DNA of 64,000 bases. Source: Sphingobacteriales bacterium (GTDB lineage Bacteria > Bacteroidota > Bacteroidia > Chitinophagales > UBA2359). The translations under genes were made by a program, and so were the position numbers. The stretch spans positions 17,054 through 81,053 of the forward strand of contig JADKCK010000020.1 of assembly GCA_016718845.1 (NCBI GenBank), given 5' to 3'. Every line of letters begins with the position of its first letter. Positions within the stretch are counted from its first letter, which is position 1. Of this stretch, positions 1 through 7,877 are shown one piece after another. The notes under the pieces were generated by a model that saw only the letters and a program-made list of their open reading frames with translations, did no database searches and was not told the origin of the DNA.

Positions 1-1
1 T

Positions 2-682
2 GCTGTGCCTAAGTACGTAGCGGTGTCGCCAAACAACAAGTATGTGCTGGTAACAAACTGGTGCAGCGGCGATGTGAGCATAGTTGATGTGGCACAAAGC
101 AAAGAGATTTTGCGGATAGATTTAGGTCCTCATCCGCGCGGCATTGTTATAGATAACAAATCGGAGCATGCCTATATTGCCCTTATGGGCGGTACGCGCA
201 TCGCCGATTTAAACCTAAATACCTTAAAATTAAGCTGGCTTACCAAAGTAGGTCTTACGCCGCGCCACTTAGTTATAGACCCCATCAACAATCGCTATTT
301 GTATGCCACCCTAAACAACGAGGGCAACGTAGTTAAAGTTGATTTAACCACCAATAAAGTAGTTAAGAAGTGCTACAGCGGCAAAGCTCCCCGAAGTATG
401 ACCATCTCCGACGACGGTTCTTATCTTTATGTGGTCAATTATTTAAGTAACACCATCTCTAAAATTCGCACATCGGACATGAAAGTAATAGAGAAGCAAA
501 AAACTAATCATCACCCCATCGGTATTACCTACGATAGCCAACAAAATACAGTTTGGGTGGCTTGTTATTCGGGTTGTATTATGGTATTTGAAGATACCGA
601 ACCCCTAAACGCCCCTAAACCCACATTAGTTGCTAATAAACGCCAACTTAGCTACTGTTCCATCGGCACCATCTGTTGTTAG
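2..682 (+). CDS. YncE-like beta-propeller protein, N-terminus outside window, frameshifted at its 3' end
   Basis: The reading frame is open at the window edge, so the true start lies upstream. The visible 225 residues consist of repeated blades of the YVTN/YncE seven-bladed propeller type (for example YVAVSPNNKYVLVTNW, then 'PHPRGIVID', 'APRSMTISDDGSYLYVVNY' and 'HHPIGITYD'). Such proteins are usually exported and act in binding or as scaffolds; no enzyme motif is visible. The frame ends in a cysteine-rich nonsense tail just where the SPOR-domain ORF begins in the next frame. Removing one A from the AAA run at 638-640 makes one continuous protein (VANNANLATVPSAP...). The native product is therefore probably propeller plus linker plus SPOR. 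The indel may be a sequencing error or a real mutation. Confidence 0.8.
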   Translation, partial: AVPKYVAVSPNNKYVLVTNWCSGDVSIVDVAQSKEILRIDLGPHPRGIVIDNKSEHAYIALMGGTRIADLNLNTLKLSWLTKVGLTPRHLVIDPINNRYLYATLNNEGNVVKVDLTTNKVVKKCYSGKAPRSMTISDDGSYLYVVNYLSNTISKIRTSDMKVIEKQKTNHHPIGITYDSQQNTVWVACYSGCIMVFEDTEPLNAPKPTLVANKRQLSYCSIGTICC

Positions 683-1049
683 TGCTAACAATAAACCCGC
701 CCTAAGTGGCGTAGCTACTACCTCAAACTACCTCTCCCCTACCCCATCGCCCAAAAATACAGCTAAAAGCACCACTAAAAACAAAGCCTACAAAGTAGAT
801 ACCCGCCCACAATGCACCGAAACCGAAAGTTACCACATTGTAGTAGCTAGTTTTGATAAAGAAACTCTTGCCCAGAAAACCGCCAAAGATTTACGTAGCA
901 AAGGCGTTGATGCCACTGTAATAGCCGCCGATGCACAGCGATACCGAGTAGTGTATGGCTGCTACGCCACCGAAACCGCCGCCAAATTAGACCTGCCCAC
1001 CGCCAAAGAGAAAGTAAACAAAGGTGCGTGGGTTTGGAAAGAAGAATAG
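630..1049 (+). CDS. SPOR-domain C-terminal part of the propeller protein (separate frame)
   Basis: A Ser/Thr/Pro/Lys-rich linker of about 60 residues precedes a SPOR domain (SYHIVVASF ... AQRYRVVYGCYATETAAK). SPOR domains bind denuded peptidoglycan glycan at division sites. The upstream ORF overlaps by about 50 bases in the preceding frame, and the in-frame Met lies inside the propeller-linker sequence, so this is most likely the 3' half of the same gene after a one-base indel at 638-640. Propeller plus SPOR suggests an envelope protein anchored to peptidoglycan. I cannot exclude that it is translated independently. Confidence 0.7.
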   Translation: MLINANLATVPSAPSVVSANNKPALSGVATTSNYLSPTPSPKNTAKSTTKNKAYKVDTRPQCTETESYHIVVASFDKETLAQKTAKDLRSKGVDATVIAADAQRYRVVYGCYATETAAKLDLPTAKEKVNKGAWVWKEE

Positions 1050-1051
1050 GC

Positions 1052-1131
1052 GTTGATTATTGATTATTGATTATTAATTATTGATTATTCGACAGTAATT
1101 ATTGATTGTTGATTATTGATTATCTGCTATT
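1052..1131. repeat. AT-rich TTGATTATTGATTA tandem repeat
   Basis: Imperfect tandem copies of TTGATTAT directly follow the SPOR-domain stop. The same low-complexity family (AATAATCAATAATC on the other strand) recurs at 33118-33150 and 47500-47531, each time next to a gene end or a start codon. Confidence 0.7.
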
Positions 1132-1283
1132 AGCTGCTTACATTTTCCACAAAATTTATTTCATCACCACAAAAAATACGGCAAATGCACCACAAAACAA
1201 GCTTTTATTGCAACGCAATTTTGTGCATTGTAATATAGCTAACTTTTGATGATTATTGAACAAAGCAATTGTTAAACAAAACT

Positions 1284-1410
1284 ATCATCATCACCCAAAA
1301 AAACCTTTACTTTGGCAATTAGCCATTGTAAAGGTTTTTTGTTTTACCTACATCAACACCTTTTTTTTTGGGCGATGCCTACGGTATAGTTTGTTTTGGT
1401 AAAGATGATT
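1284..1410. repeat. 125-bp direct repeat carrying a hairpin, copy 1
   Basis: The unit runs from CATCATCACCCAAAAAAAC to about GGTAAAGATGATTG and recurs almost unchanged at 1452-1580. Inside it, AAAACCTTTAC and GTAAAGGTTTT flank a short loop and are followed by T residues, which is a terminator-like hairpin (about 1296-1341). The outer parts (CACCCAAAA ... TTTTGGGCGATG) also pair. It lies in the gene-free stretch 1050-1788, where I see no coding sequence. Confidence 0.7.
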
Positions 1411-1451
1411 GCTAACTTAATTAACCTACCATAAAACTACCCTTATCTACC

Positions 1452-1580
1452 TATCATCACCCAAAAAAAACCTTTACTTTGGCAATTAGCCATTGTAAAG
1501 GTTTTTTGTTTTACCTACATCAACACCTTTTTTGTTTTGGGCGATGTATACGGTATAGTTTGTTTTGGTAACGATGATTG
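1452..1580. repeat. 125-bp direct repeat carrying a hairpin, copy 2
   Basis: Second copy of the element at 1284-1410, same orientation, about 40 bp after it. It differs by a few bases, mostly in A/T runs (TTTTTTTTTGGGCG versus TTTTTTGTTTTGGGCG). The hairpin arms are unchanged, which suggests a recent tandem duplication. Confidence 0.7.
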
Positions 1581-1690
1581 TTTGACTAAAAAATACGGGC
1601 ATAACGCATCTAACCAAAAAATAAAAATACAACAACTGCACTTTGTTAGCCAATAGGTTGCCAATAAATCACAAAAAACAGTTACTACAT

Positions 1691-1735
1691 ACAAAAACCC
1701 CTACTTTGTAAAACTACAAAGTAGGGATTTTTGGT
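1691..1735. terminator. Bidirectional intrinsic terminator
   Basis: CCCTACTTTGTA and TACAAAGTAGGG form a 12-bp stem with a loop of about five bases, flanked by A-runs on the left and T-runs on the right. It sits between the plus-strand SPOR gene and the 3' end of the minus-strand lipoprotein gene, so it can serve both convergent units. Confidence 0.8.
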
Positions 1736-1788
1736 AAAATATGGTGTGTAAAATTAGCTATTTACCAATTATTGATGGCTATGGTGTG

Positions 1789-3342
1789 TTATGGCTTATA
1801 TTCAAAGGAGCCTAAATCGGGCGTTACATCGCGGGGGCTACCTAATTGGTCGGTGGTGATAGAGAAGGGCGTGTTTTGAGTACCTTTGTCGATGCAAAAC
1901 GAGTTGTCGTGCAAACGAAAATCGCGGAGGCTTACATCTTTAAAATAGGTGGTATCATTTACAGCAGGATTGAAGTAACAATCGGTAAATTTTTCGGCGG
2001 CTATATCAACGTCTTTGGTTCGGAAAAGGGTATTGTAAAAATGAAGGTCGAAACTGCCCGTTGGTAAGGCAGATTTTGACGATACCACTTCTTCGCGCGA
2101 GCGGTCGCCCATTACTAAGCAGTTATAAAAATTGGCGTTTAGGGGTATATCTTCTACTAATTGCTGTGTTTGCGAGATAGGTATAAAGTTGTTAACTACT
2201 ACAATAGGGTCGCGGTGATTAATGTGCTGACTACCCGTATTGTAAAAGGTGTTGTTAACAAATTGGCATTGCCCCGACACCTCGATGCGTAGGTTATTAA
2301 CGCCGCAGTCGAATATAGAGGTATTACTCATGGTAATATCTCCACCCCAGCTTTGAATACCATAGCCTACCATGTCGCGGATAACAACGTTTTCGAGGGT
2401 TAGTTTAGGGGCTGTTGGATAGATAACGATGGTGTTGTCTTGCACTAAATATTTGGTGGCGAGTATGCCAGTAATGCCGTTGCGCAGTTCAATACCTTTG
2501 AGGTTTGTTTCGCTACCGGGCCAAAGTATAAAGCCGTTCCACTGTCCGGGTATATCGGTGTAGTCACTTTCTTGTTGCCAGTCGGGTAGTAAGCCTCCTG
2601 TGTAGTCGTTGCCTAAATATTCGGGCTGTCCGTTTTCGGTACGCACGCCGCTAAACTTAACTATTTGGGTGGTATCGCTCCAATTGCCGCCATTTACTAT
2701 CAATTTCCCCTTTACAATAATGCTACCGTAGTTGTAGATATGTACTCTTACGCCCGGTTCAATGGTAAGGGTGTGCAGCGAGTCGATGATGATGCCGTTA
2801 AAGATAACGTAGGGCTTGTCGTTTGTCCAGGTGGTGTCTTGTGTAGCAGCTACGACCTGTCCTTGCGGCATATTTCTGCCAAAGAAATGTGCGTCTTGCC
2901 CCCACGCTAATAAAGTTAGGGTTTGACGATTACCGTTTGTTTCTACCACAACAGTATCTTGGATAATAAAAGGGGTATTTTCGTCGCGCGGGTCAATGGT
3001 TACATCAACAAACACATGGAGGCTGTCGCCTGCCCAAACTTCGAGGTTTTCGGCGCTGCCGTCGGTGCCATTAAAGGCAACACCGTTGGCGTTAAACCTA
3101 AATAAGCGGCGGGTATCGCCCTCGGCATATATGCGGCTGATAACAATGGGCTGGTCGTTGGGGTTGTAGATGGTAAAACTTTTAGTTGCCGAGCCAATGG
3201 TAGTAAAAAGGGTATCGAACGAAAGGGTATCGGTGGCAAAGGCTATTTTATCGTTGGGGTTGGTGGTAATTTGGTCTTTGCGGCAATTAGCGAAGCACAA
3301 AACAAAAATAACTAAGGCGAAAGGGAGGACAGAGAAGCGCAT
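1789..3342 (-). CDS. Right-handed beta-helix lipoprotein (hypothetical)
   Basis: Protein of 517 residues. I start it at the Met at 3342 because what follows is a lipoprotein signal peptide (MRFSVLPFALVIFVLCFANC, lipid-acceptor Cys at residue 20). The longer frame upstream only translates a tandem AT repeat. An N-terminal part with 'FDTLFTTIGSATKSFTIYN' resembles a domain seen in Bacteroidota surface lipoproteins. The central part has right-handed parallel beta-helix rungs (GIELRNG..., NVVIRDMVGYGIQSWGG, TSIFDCGVNNLRI), and the end (DLGSFEY) is typical of choice-of-anchor proteins. Likely a surface-exposed, possibly polysaccharide-binding lipoprotein. No catalytic residues can be assigned. Confidence 0.8.
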   Translation of the reverse strand: MRFSVLPFALVIFVLCFANCRKDQITTNPNDKIAFATDTLSFDTLFTTIGSATKSFTIYNPNDQPIVISRIYAEGDTRRLFRFNANGVAFNGTDGSAENLEVWAGDSLHVFVDVTIDPRDENTPFIIQDTVVVETNGNRQTLTLLAWGQDAHFFGRNMPQGQVVAATQDTTWTNDKPYVIFNGIIIDSLHTLTIEPGVRVHIYNYGSIIVKGKLIVNGGNWSDTTQIVKFSGVRTENGQPEYLGNDYTGGLLPDWQQESDYTDIPGQWNGFILWPGSETNLKGIELRNGITGILATKYLVQDNTIVIYPTAPKLTLENVVIRDMVGYGIQSWGGDITMSNTSIFDCGVNNLRIEVSGQCQFVNNTFYNTGSQHINHRDPIVVVNNFIPISQTQQLVEDIPLNANFYNCLVMGDRSREEVVSSKSALPTGSFDLHFYNTLFRTKDVDIAAEKFTDCYFNPAVNDTTYFKDVSLRDFRLHDNSFCIDKGTQNTPFSITTDQLGSPRDVTPDLGSFEYKP

Positions 3343-3347
3343 ATTAA

Positions 3348-3404
3348 TTGTAAATTGTAAGTGGTAAATTGTAAATTGTAAGCGGTAAGTTGTAAATTGT
3401 AGAG
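3348..3404. repeat. Tandem GTAAATTGTAA repeat in the 5' leader of the lipoprotein gene
   Basis: About five imperfect copies of GTAAATTGTAA directly precede the minus-strand start codon. It belongs to the AATTTAC/ATTTATAATTTAC spacer family that also sits just upstream of glnN (34350-34378) and the siroheme gene (45957-45986). Confidence 0.65.
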
Positions 3405-3923
3405 ACGTAACATTGCTACGTCTTAACAACATAATATTGTGTTTGTGCGATTTGGTAAATGGTTAAGACGTAGCACCGATACGGATTAACAACATAATTG
3501 TGGTAGGGGCTTTGGAGCGGCGAATGGCTATTTGTTTGAGCAAAACAACAAATGCTTGTGGCTAAACAAAATAGTACAAGGGTGTAATAAATAATTTCAT
3601 GATACACTAACAAATAAGGTTAACGGTTTATTGTGGCACAAAGGTACGGCATATAAGGCTATAAACAAAGTTTTACGGCAATGGTATGCAGGCATGTAGC
3701 AAAACAAAGGGGTGTGGGTTGCATGGGTGGGTGGGTTTTTAGAAAAAGAAAGGTAAAATAGCACTTCGCCATGTTAAAAAACCATAAAGCTGTAACAAAC
3801 CAAACCCTACAAACGATTAAGCAATAAGGTATCACCCAAACCTGTAATATGCCGCCGATAGCCTAATATGGTTAATTTTAGTTAATTAACACTTCTTAAA
3901 ACTTATTTTTGCGGGCAAAACAC
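3405..3923. other. Intergenic region between divergent genes, no gene recognised
   Basis: About 520 bp between the minus-strand lipoprotein leader and the promoter of the plus-strand DUF5916 gene. It contains a near repeat (AAGACGTAGCACCGATACGG and ACGTAACATTGCTACGTC) and A/T-rich sequence. The short ORFs here have no recognisable product. Confidence 0.4.
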
Positions 3924-3931
3924 TATCTTTG
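3924..3931 (+). promoter_or_regulatory. Candidate -7 box TATCTTTG
   Basis: Matches the Bacteroidota -7 consensus TAnnTTTG, 63 bp upstream of the DUF5916 start. A -33 TTTG at the usual 19-21 bp spacing is not obvious, so support is partial. Confidence 0.5.
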
Positions 3932-3993
3932 CGCTAATTAAAGATAGCTACTATGCCGTCTTCAAATCATCATCAACAAAATAACTACTGCTT

Positions 3994-6450
3994 ATGAAAA
4001 CTTTACTTACCATCATACCTTTGTGGGTAATTACGTGTTGCTCGGCATTTGCCGAAGATGATGTTGACCGCAAAGATATAAAAGCAATTAGCTCGTTCAG
4101 GACAAGTGTAGCCCCCAAACTTGACGGCTTATTAACCGACGAATGTTGGAGAAACGCACCCGTTGCCAGCAGTTTTATTACCAACTCGCCTGTATTTGGC
4201 AACAACGCAAGCCAAACAACCGAAGTGCGCGTATTGTACGACAACGATGCCATTTATATTGGCGCTTATATGCACGACCCCGAACCACAAAAAATTATTC
4301 GTAGGTTGTGCAGCCGCGACCAAGTAGAAAACAGCAACGTAGATTTTTTTGCTTTTGGATTTGATACCTATCACGACCGCCAAAGCGCCTTTAAGTTTGT
4401 GGTTAGCGCCGCAGGCGTGCAAGACGATATACGCATGTCGGCAAATAGCTACGACAATAACTGGGACGCCGTTTGGACAAGCAAAGTAAGCATACAAAAC
4501 GATGGTTGGATTGCCGAAATAAAAATCCCTTACGCGGCATTGCGTTTCCCTAAAAAAGAAGTACAAACATGGGGCATGAACCTAGTCCGCAACATACAAC
4601 GCTACAACGAAATAAGCACATGGAGCCCCGTAAACCCTAATGTTAGTGGCTCGGTTAATCAGTGGGGCGACATGAACGAACTGCAAAACATTAAACCACC
4701 TTTGCGTTTATCGTTGATGCCCTACATTGGTTCGTCGGTAAGAAACAGCCCAAACAACGAAACCAAACCCACCGATTATACCACCTCGTTTGCCTACAAT
4801 GGCGGGCTTGACATTAAATACGGCATCAACGAAAGCTTTACGCTTGATATGACACTTATCCCCGACTTTGGACAGGTGCAGTCGGACAATTTAGTGCTTA
4901 ACTTAGGTCCGTTTGAACAACGTTTGGACGAAAGAAGACCCTTTTTTACCGAAGGAACCGACCTATTTAGCAAAGCTGATTTGTTTTACTCAAGGCGTAT
5001 TGGTGGCAGACCACTAAACTACTACGATGTAGAAGACAACTTATCGGACGGCGAAACCATAACCAGCAACCCCACCGAAACACAATTGCTAAACGCTACT
5101 AAATTTTCGGGGCGTACCGATAAAAATTTAGGTATTGGGGTGTTAAATGCCATTGGCGCACCCGTTTATGCCAAAATAAAAAACCAAACCACCAACGAAA
5201 CACGCAACTACCAAACATCGCCACTAACCAATTACAACATTTTAGTGTTCGACCAAGCATTAAAAAATAACTCGGCAGTTAGTTTTATCAACACCAACGT
5301 AATGCGGGCAGGTGGCGAGCGCGATGCCAATGTGTCGGCTTTGGATATGCGCTTTACGGGCAAAAAAAACAACTACTCGCTAACAGCTACAGGCAAACTA
5401 AGCCAAATATACCAAGATAATAACCCTAAAATAGGTTATGCTTATAGTGTAGGTTACTCAAAAATAAGCGGTAACTTTAGGTTTGATTTAACACACAAAA
5501 TCATTGACAACAAATTTGACCCAAACGATTTAGGTATCTTGTTTCAGGACAACAGCATCGAAAATTTTGTGGGCGTAAAATACCTCGATTTTAAACCCAA
5601 AGGCATTTTATTAAACTGGGATACGTACTTAGGGTTTAGTCAATCGCAGCGTTATATACCTTTTAGTTTCCAGAAAGTAGACATTAATGTAGGCGCTAAT
5701 GCACTGCTAAAAAATTACTGGAATGTATCGGTTTATGGCTCGTTTAGCCCATTTAAAACCAATGATTTTTTTGAACCACGCACCGAAGGACGTGTTTTTG
5801 TACGCCCCGCTTACTATTACGCAGGCTTTTGGGCAAAAACCGACACCCGCAAAAAAGTGTACGTAATGTTTACAGGCGGTTTGGCAGACTCAAGAAACCC
5901 CAAAGACATGTATTACGAAGGAACCGTTGAACCTAATTGGCGTATCAGCGACCGTTTTAGCATAGCTGTTAATGTTAGTGCTAGTAAAGATTTTAGCAAC
6001 TTTGGCTATATCGAAACCCTAGACAATAGCGACATTGTTATAGGACGACGTACCGTTAATTCGGTGACAAACGCAGCAGGGGTACAGTATAGTTTTACGC
6101 CTAAGATGAACATCAATTTACGCGCCCGCCATTATTGGAGTAAAGTGGTGTACTACGATTATCATACCCTAAACAACAATGGCTCGCTGACACTAAACAA
6201 CGAGTATGGCGAAAATAACGACATTAACTTTAACCTTTTTAACCTCGATTTAGTATATAGTTGGGAATTTACACCCGGTAGCCGCCTAAATATTATTTGG
6301 AAAGACTCTATTTTTGAAAACGATAATCGCAAAGTAGATGATTATTTTGACAATGTAGATAAAACTTTTAACTCGCCACAAGATAATTTCTTTGCGGTAA
6401 AATTATTGTACTTCTTAGATTATGCTAAAATGAAACACTGGTTTAGTTAG
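3994..6450 (+). CDS. DUF5916 protein with N-terminal CBM9-like domain
   Basis: 818 residues with a cleavable signal peptide (MKTLLTIIPLWVITCCSAFA). Residues about 30-230 form a carbohydrate-binding family 9-like domain (APKLDGLLTDECWRNA, VRVLYDNDAIYIGAYMHD, GWIAEIKIPYAALRF, WGMNLVRNI). The remainder is the DUF5916 domain (FTLDMTLIPDFGQVQSDN, ERRPFFTEG, LFYSRRIGG) followed by many alternating beta strands ending in WFS, like an outer-membrane barrel. DUF5916 proteins are common in Bacteroidota and are thought to handle glycans or xenobiotics at the outer membrane, but no activity is established here. It is a single-gene unit followed by a terminator. Confidence 0.88.
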   Translation: MKTLLTIIPLWVITCCSAFAEDDVDRKDIKAISSFRTSVAPKLDGLLTDECWRNAPVASSFITNSPVFGNNASQTTEVRVLYDNDAIYIGAYMHDPEPQKIIRRLCSRDQVENSNVDFFAFGFDTYHDRQSAFKFVVSAAGVQDDIRMSANSYDNNWDAVWTSKVSIQNDGWIAEIKIPYAALRFPKKEVQTWGMNLVRNIQRYNEISTWSPVNPNVSGSVNQWGDMNELQNIKPPLRLSLMPYIGSSVRNSPNNETKPTDYTTSFAYNGGLDIKYGINESFTLDMTLIPDFGQVQSDNLVLNLGPFEQRLDERRPFFTEGTDLFSKADLFYSRRIGGRPLNYYDVEDNLSDGETITSNPTETQLLNATKFSGRTDKNLGIGVLNAIGAPVYAKIKNQTTNETRNYQTSPLTNYNILVFDQALKNNSAVSFINTNVMRAGGERDANVSALDMRFTGKKNNYSLTATGKLSQIYQDNNPKIGYAYSVGYSKISGNFRFDLTHKIIDNKFDPNDLGILFQDNSIENFVGVKYLDFKPKGILLNWDTYLGFSQSQRYIPFSFQKVDINVGANALLKNYWNVSVYGSFSPFKTNDFFEPRTEGRVFVRPAYYYAGFWAKTDTRKKVYVMFTGGLADSRNPKDMYYEGTVEPNWRISDRFSIAVNVSASKDFSNFGYIETLDNSDIVIGRRTVNSVTNAAGVQYSFTPKMNINLRARHYWSKVVYYDYHTLNNNGSLTLNNEYGENNDINFNLFNLDLVYSWEFTPGSRLNIIWKDSIFENDNRKVDDYFDNVDKTFNSPQDNFFAVKLLYFLDYAKMKHWFS

Positions 6451-6561
6451 TGCTTTGTTTTTGGTTAAATGATGATTGAAAAATTATAAGCAATCATAAA
6501 AATCAGGATAATCAGCGTTCTATAAAAAGCACCTTATCTGCAACAATACATCATCAACACC

Positions 6562-6607
6562 AAATCCCCACAAATAGCTTTTAGCCTTTTGAGGGGATTT
6601 TTGTTTG
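6562..6607 (+). terminator. Intrinsic terminator after the DUF5916 gene
   Basis: AAATCCCC and GGGGATTT form an 8-bp stem with a loop of about 23 nt, followed by TTTGTTTG, 110 bp after the stop codon. Confidence 0.6.
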
Positions 6608-6701
6608 TGAAAGATAATTAATAGTTCTGAACTTTGATGCCGACATGGAAAAGTAGTAAATAGCTGCTCAATTTACACCAGCTTGTTTTTTTAATTTACA
6701 A

Positions 6702-6825
6702 CGGAGACACGGAGAACACGGAGACTTTTTGTGCATGAGCTATGCTTTTTTATTGGCTATTTTCTAGTTTGTACTAGAAACACTGAAGAACATAAACCCC
6801 TTCTTCTCTGTGTTCTCTGTGTCTC
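6702..6825. repeat. Inverted repeat of GGAGACACGGAGAACACGG type
   Basis: CGGAGACACGGAGAACACGG (6702-6721) is mirrored by CTCTGTGTTCTCTGTGTCTC (6806-6825) with an AT-rich spacer of about 80 bp. The arms themselves are short tandem repeats. No gene lies here. Confidence 0.55.
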
Positions 6826-6943
6826 TTGTTGTTTTTTATTTTTTTAGCTCCCAACAAATAAGGCACTCATAGCCATAGTTCGACAAGCTCACTATGACTA
6901 CACCTTATGAATAAAGCCGACTACTTTTCAATGTCCTTATCAA

Positions 6944-7004
6944 ACTAGTACAGAGTGGTTGTTGTACTATTATCGAGCGGTCTTAGACACATAATTAGTG
7001 ATTG
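6944..7004 (+). repeat. 60-bp direct repeat, left copy
   Basis: Begins CTAGTACAGAGTGG, contains TTATCGAGCGGTCTTAGACA and ends ATAATTAGTG. The same sequence recurs at 7676-7735 with one or two changes, bracketing the palindromic block between them like flanking duplications. Confidence 0.7.
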
Positions 7005-7029
7005 ATTTATCTTGCCCCAAAAACTTAAA

Positions 7030-7640
7030 CCATAAAAACTGCCCCGTAGGGGTAAAATATGGGTAGCAAAAAAGTGTGTTTAAGTATTTTTAGCCCCGTA
7101 GGGGTGTGATATGATATAAATAACGCCATATTTAGCCTTTATTTAGCGTATAGCATCAACATTATTTGGCAACATGATTGTATTTTCACTATTGGCAAAC
7201 ATTTTTGAGGTAAAAATTAAGCATATCACACCCCTAACGGGCAATGTCAAAAAGTTAAAGAGATTGGAGTTCTTAGCTCCATAGGAGCTCAATATGGGTA
7301 GAAAGAGGTAAACACGGGTATTTTCGCTCCGTTAGGAGTGATATATGGTTTATATCTTGCCTAAAAACGCTTGGTAACATTGAAAATACGACCGTCTTAT
7401 TGTGTGCCATCAAAAATTACGTTCCTAAATATAGGTCATCTACACCTTATGTTACCCATATTTCACTCCTACGGAGCGGAAAATGCTATAATTTACGCCC
7501 AAAGCTACCCATATTATGCTCCTACGGAGCGGAAAATACTATAATTTACGCCCAAAGCTACCCACATTATGCTCCTAGCGGAGCTTTTTAGCCTTTCCCT
7601 TAACTTTTTGACATTGTCCTAACGGGGCTAAAAATAGGGC
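7030..7640. repeat. Block of nested palindromes (TAGCCCCGTAGGGG / CTCCTACGGAGC)
   Basis: Many short perfect palindromes lie here: CCCCGTAGGGG at about 7034-7100, CTCCATAGGAG at 7276, CTCCGTTAGGAG at 7327, CTCCTACGGAGC at 7467 and 7519, and CTCCTAGCGGAGC at 7572. They alternate with conserved linkers such as AAAATACTATAATTTACGCC and TACCCATATT. The left half (TAGCCCCGTAGGGG) and right-end sequence CTAACGGGGCTA are inverted with respect to each other. It resembles a palindrome-rich noncoding repeat or non-autonomous element. No credible ORF; a 63-residue frame over 7400-7591 merely translates the repeats. Confidence 0.65.
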
Positions 7641-7675
7641 TTTTGTTGTATTTAAATGGTCATTAGTGGTTCTGA

Positions 7676-7735
7676 ACTAGTACGGAGTGGTTGTTGTACT
7701 ATTATCGAGCGGTCTTAGACACATAATTAGTGGTT
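7676..7735 (+). repeat. 60-bp direct repeat, right copy
   Basis: Nearly identical to 6944-7004 (CTAGTACGGAGTGG versus CTAGTACAGAGTGG at the start), same orientation. The pair flanks about 670 bp of palindromic DNA. Confidence 0.7.
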
Positions 7736-7772
7736 GGCACAAAATCCCAGAAACATTTTTAGTGCTGTATAA

Positions 7773-7817
7773 TAAAAAACTTCCCAAACTATTAAGTAGT
7801 TTAGGAAGTTTTTTTGT
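7773..7817. terminator. Intrinsic terminator for the protease gene
   Basis: AAAACTTCC...AAACT pairs with AGTTT...GGAAGTTTT around a short loop, followed by T residues on the plus strand and preceded by A residues that become a U-tract on the minus strand. It lies just beyond the 3' end of the minus-strand protease gene. Confidence 0.75.
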
Positions 7818-7877
7818 TTTAGAGATGAACTGCATCTTACCTAAAACCGCATTTTTAAGTTTTTTGCAAACAAGGCT

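Noticed and set aside
7400..7591. 63-residue ORF in the palindromic block
   Set aside because: It consists of repeat units translated in frame (YNLRPKLPILCSYGAENT twice) and has no promoter.
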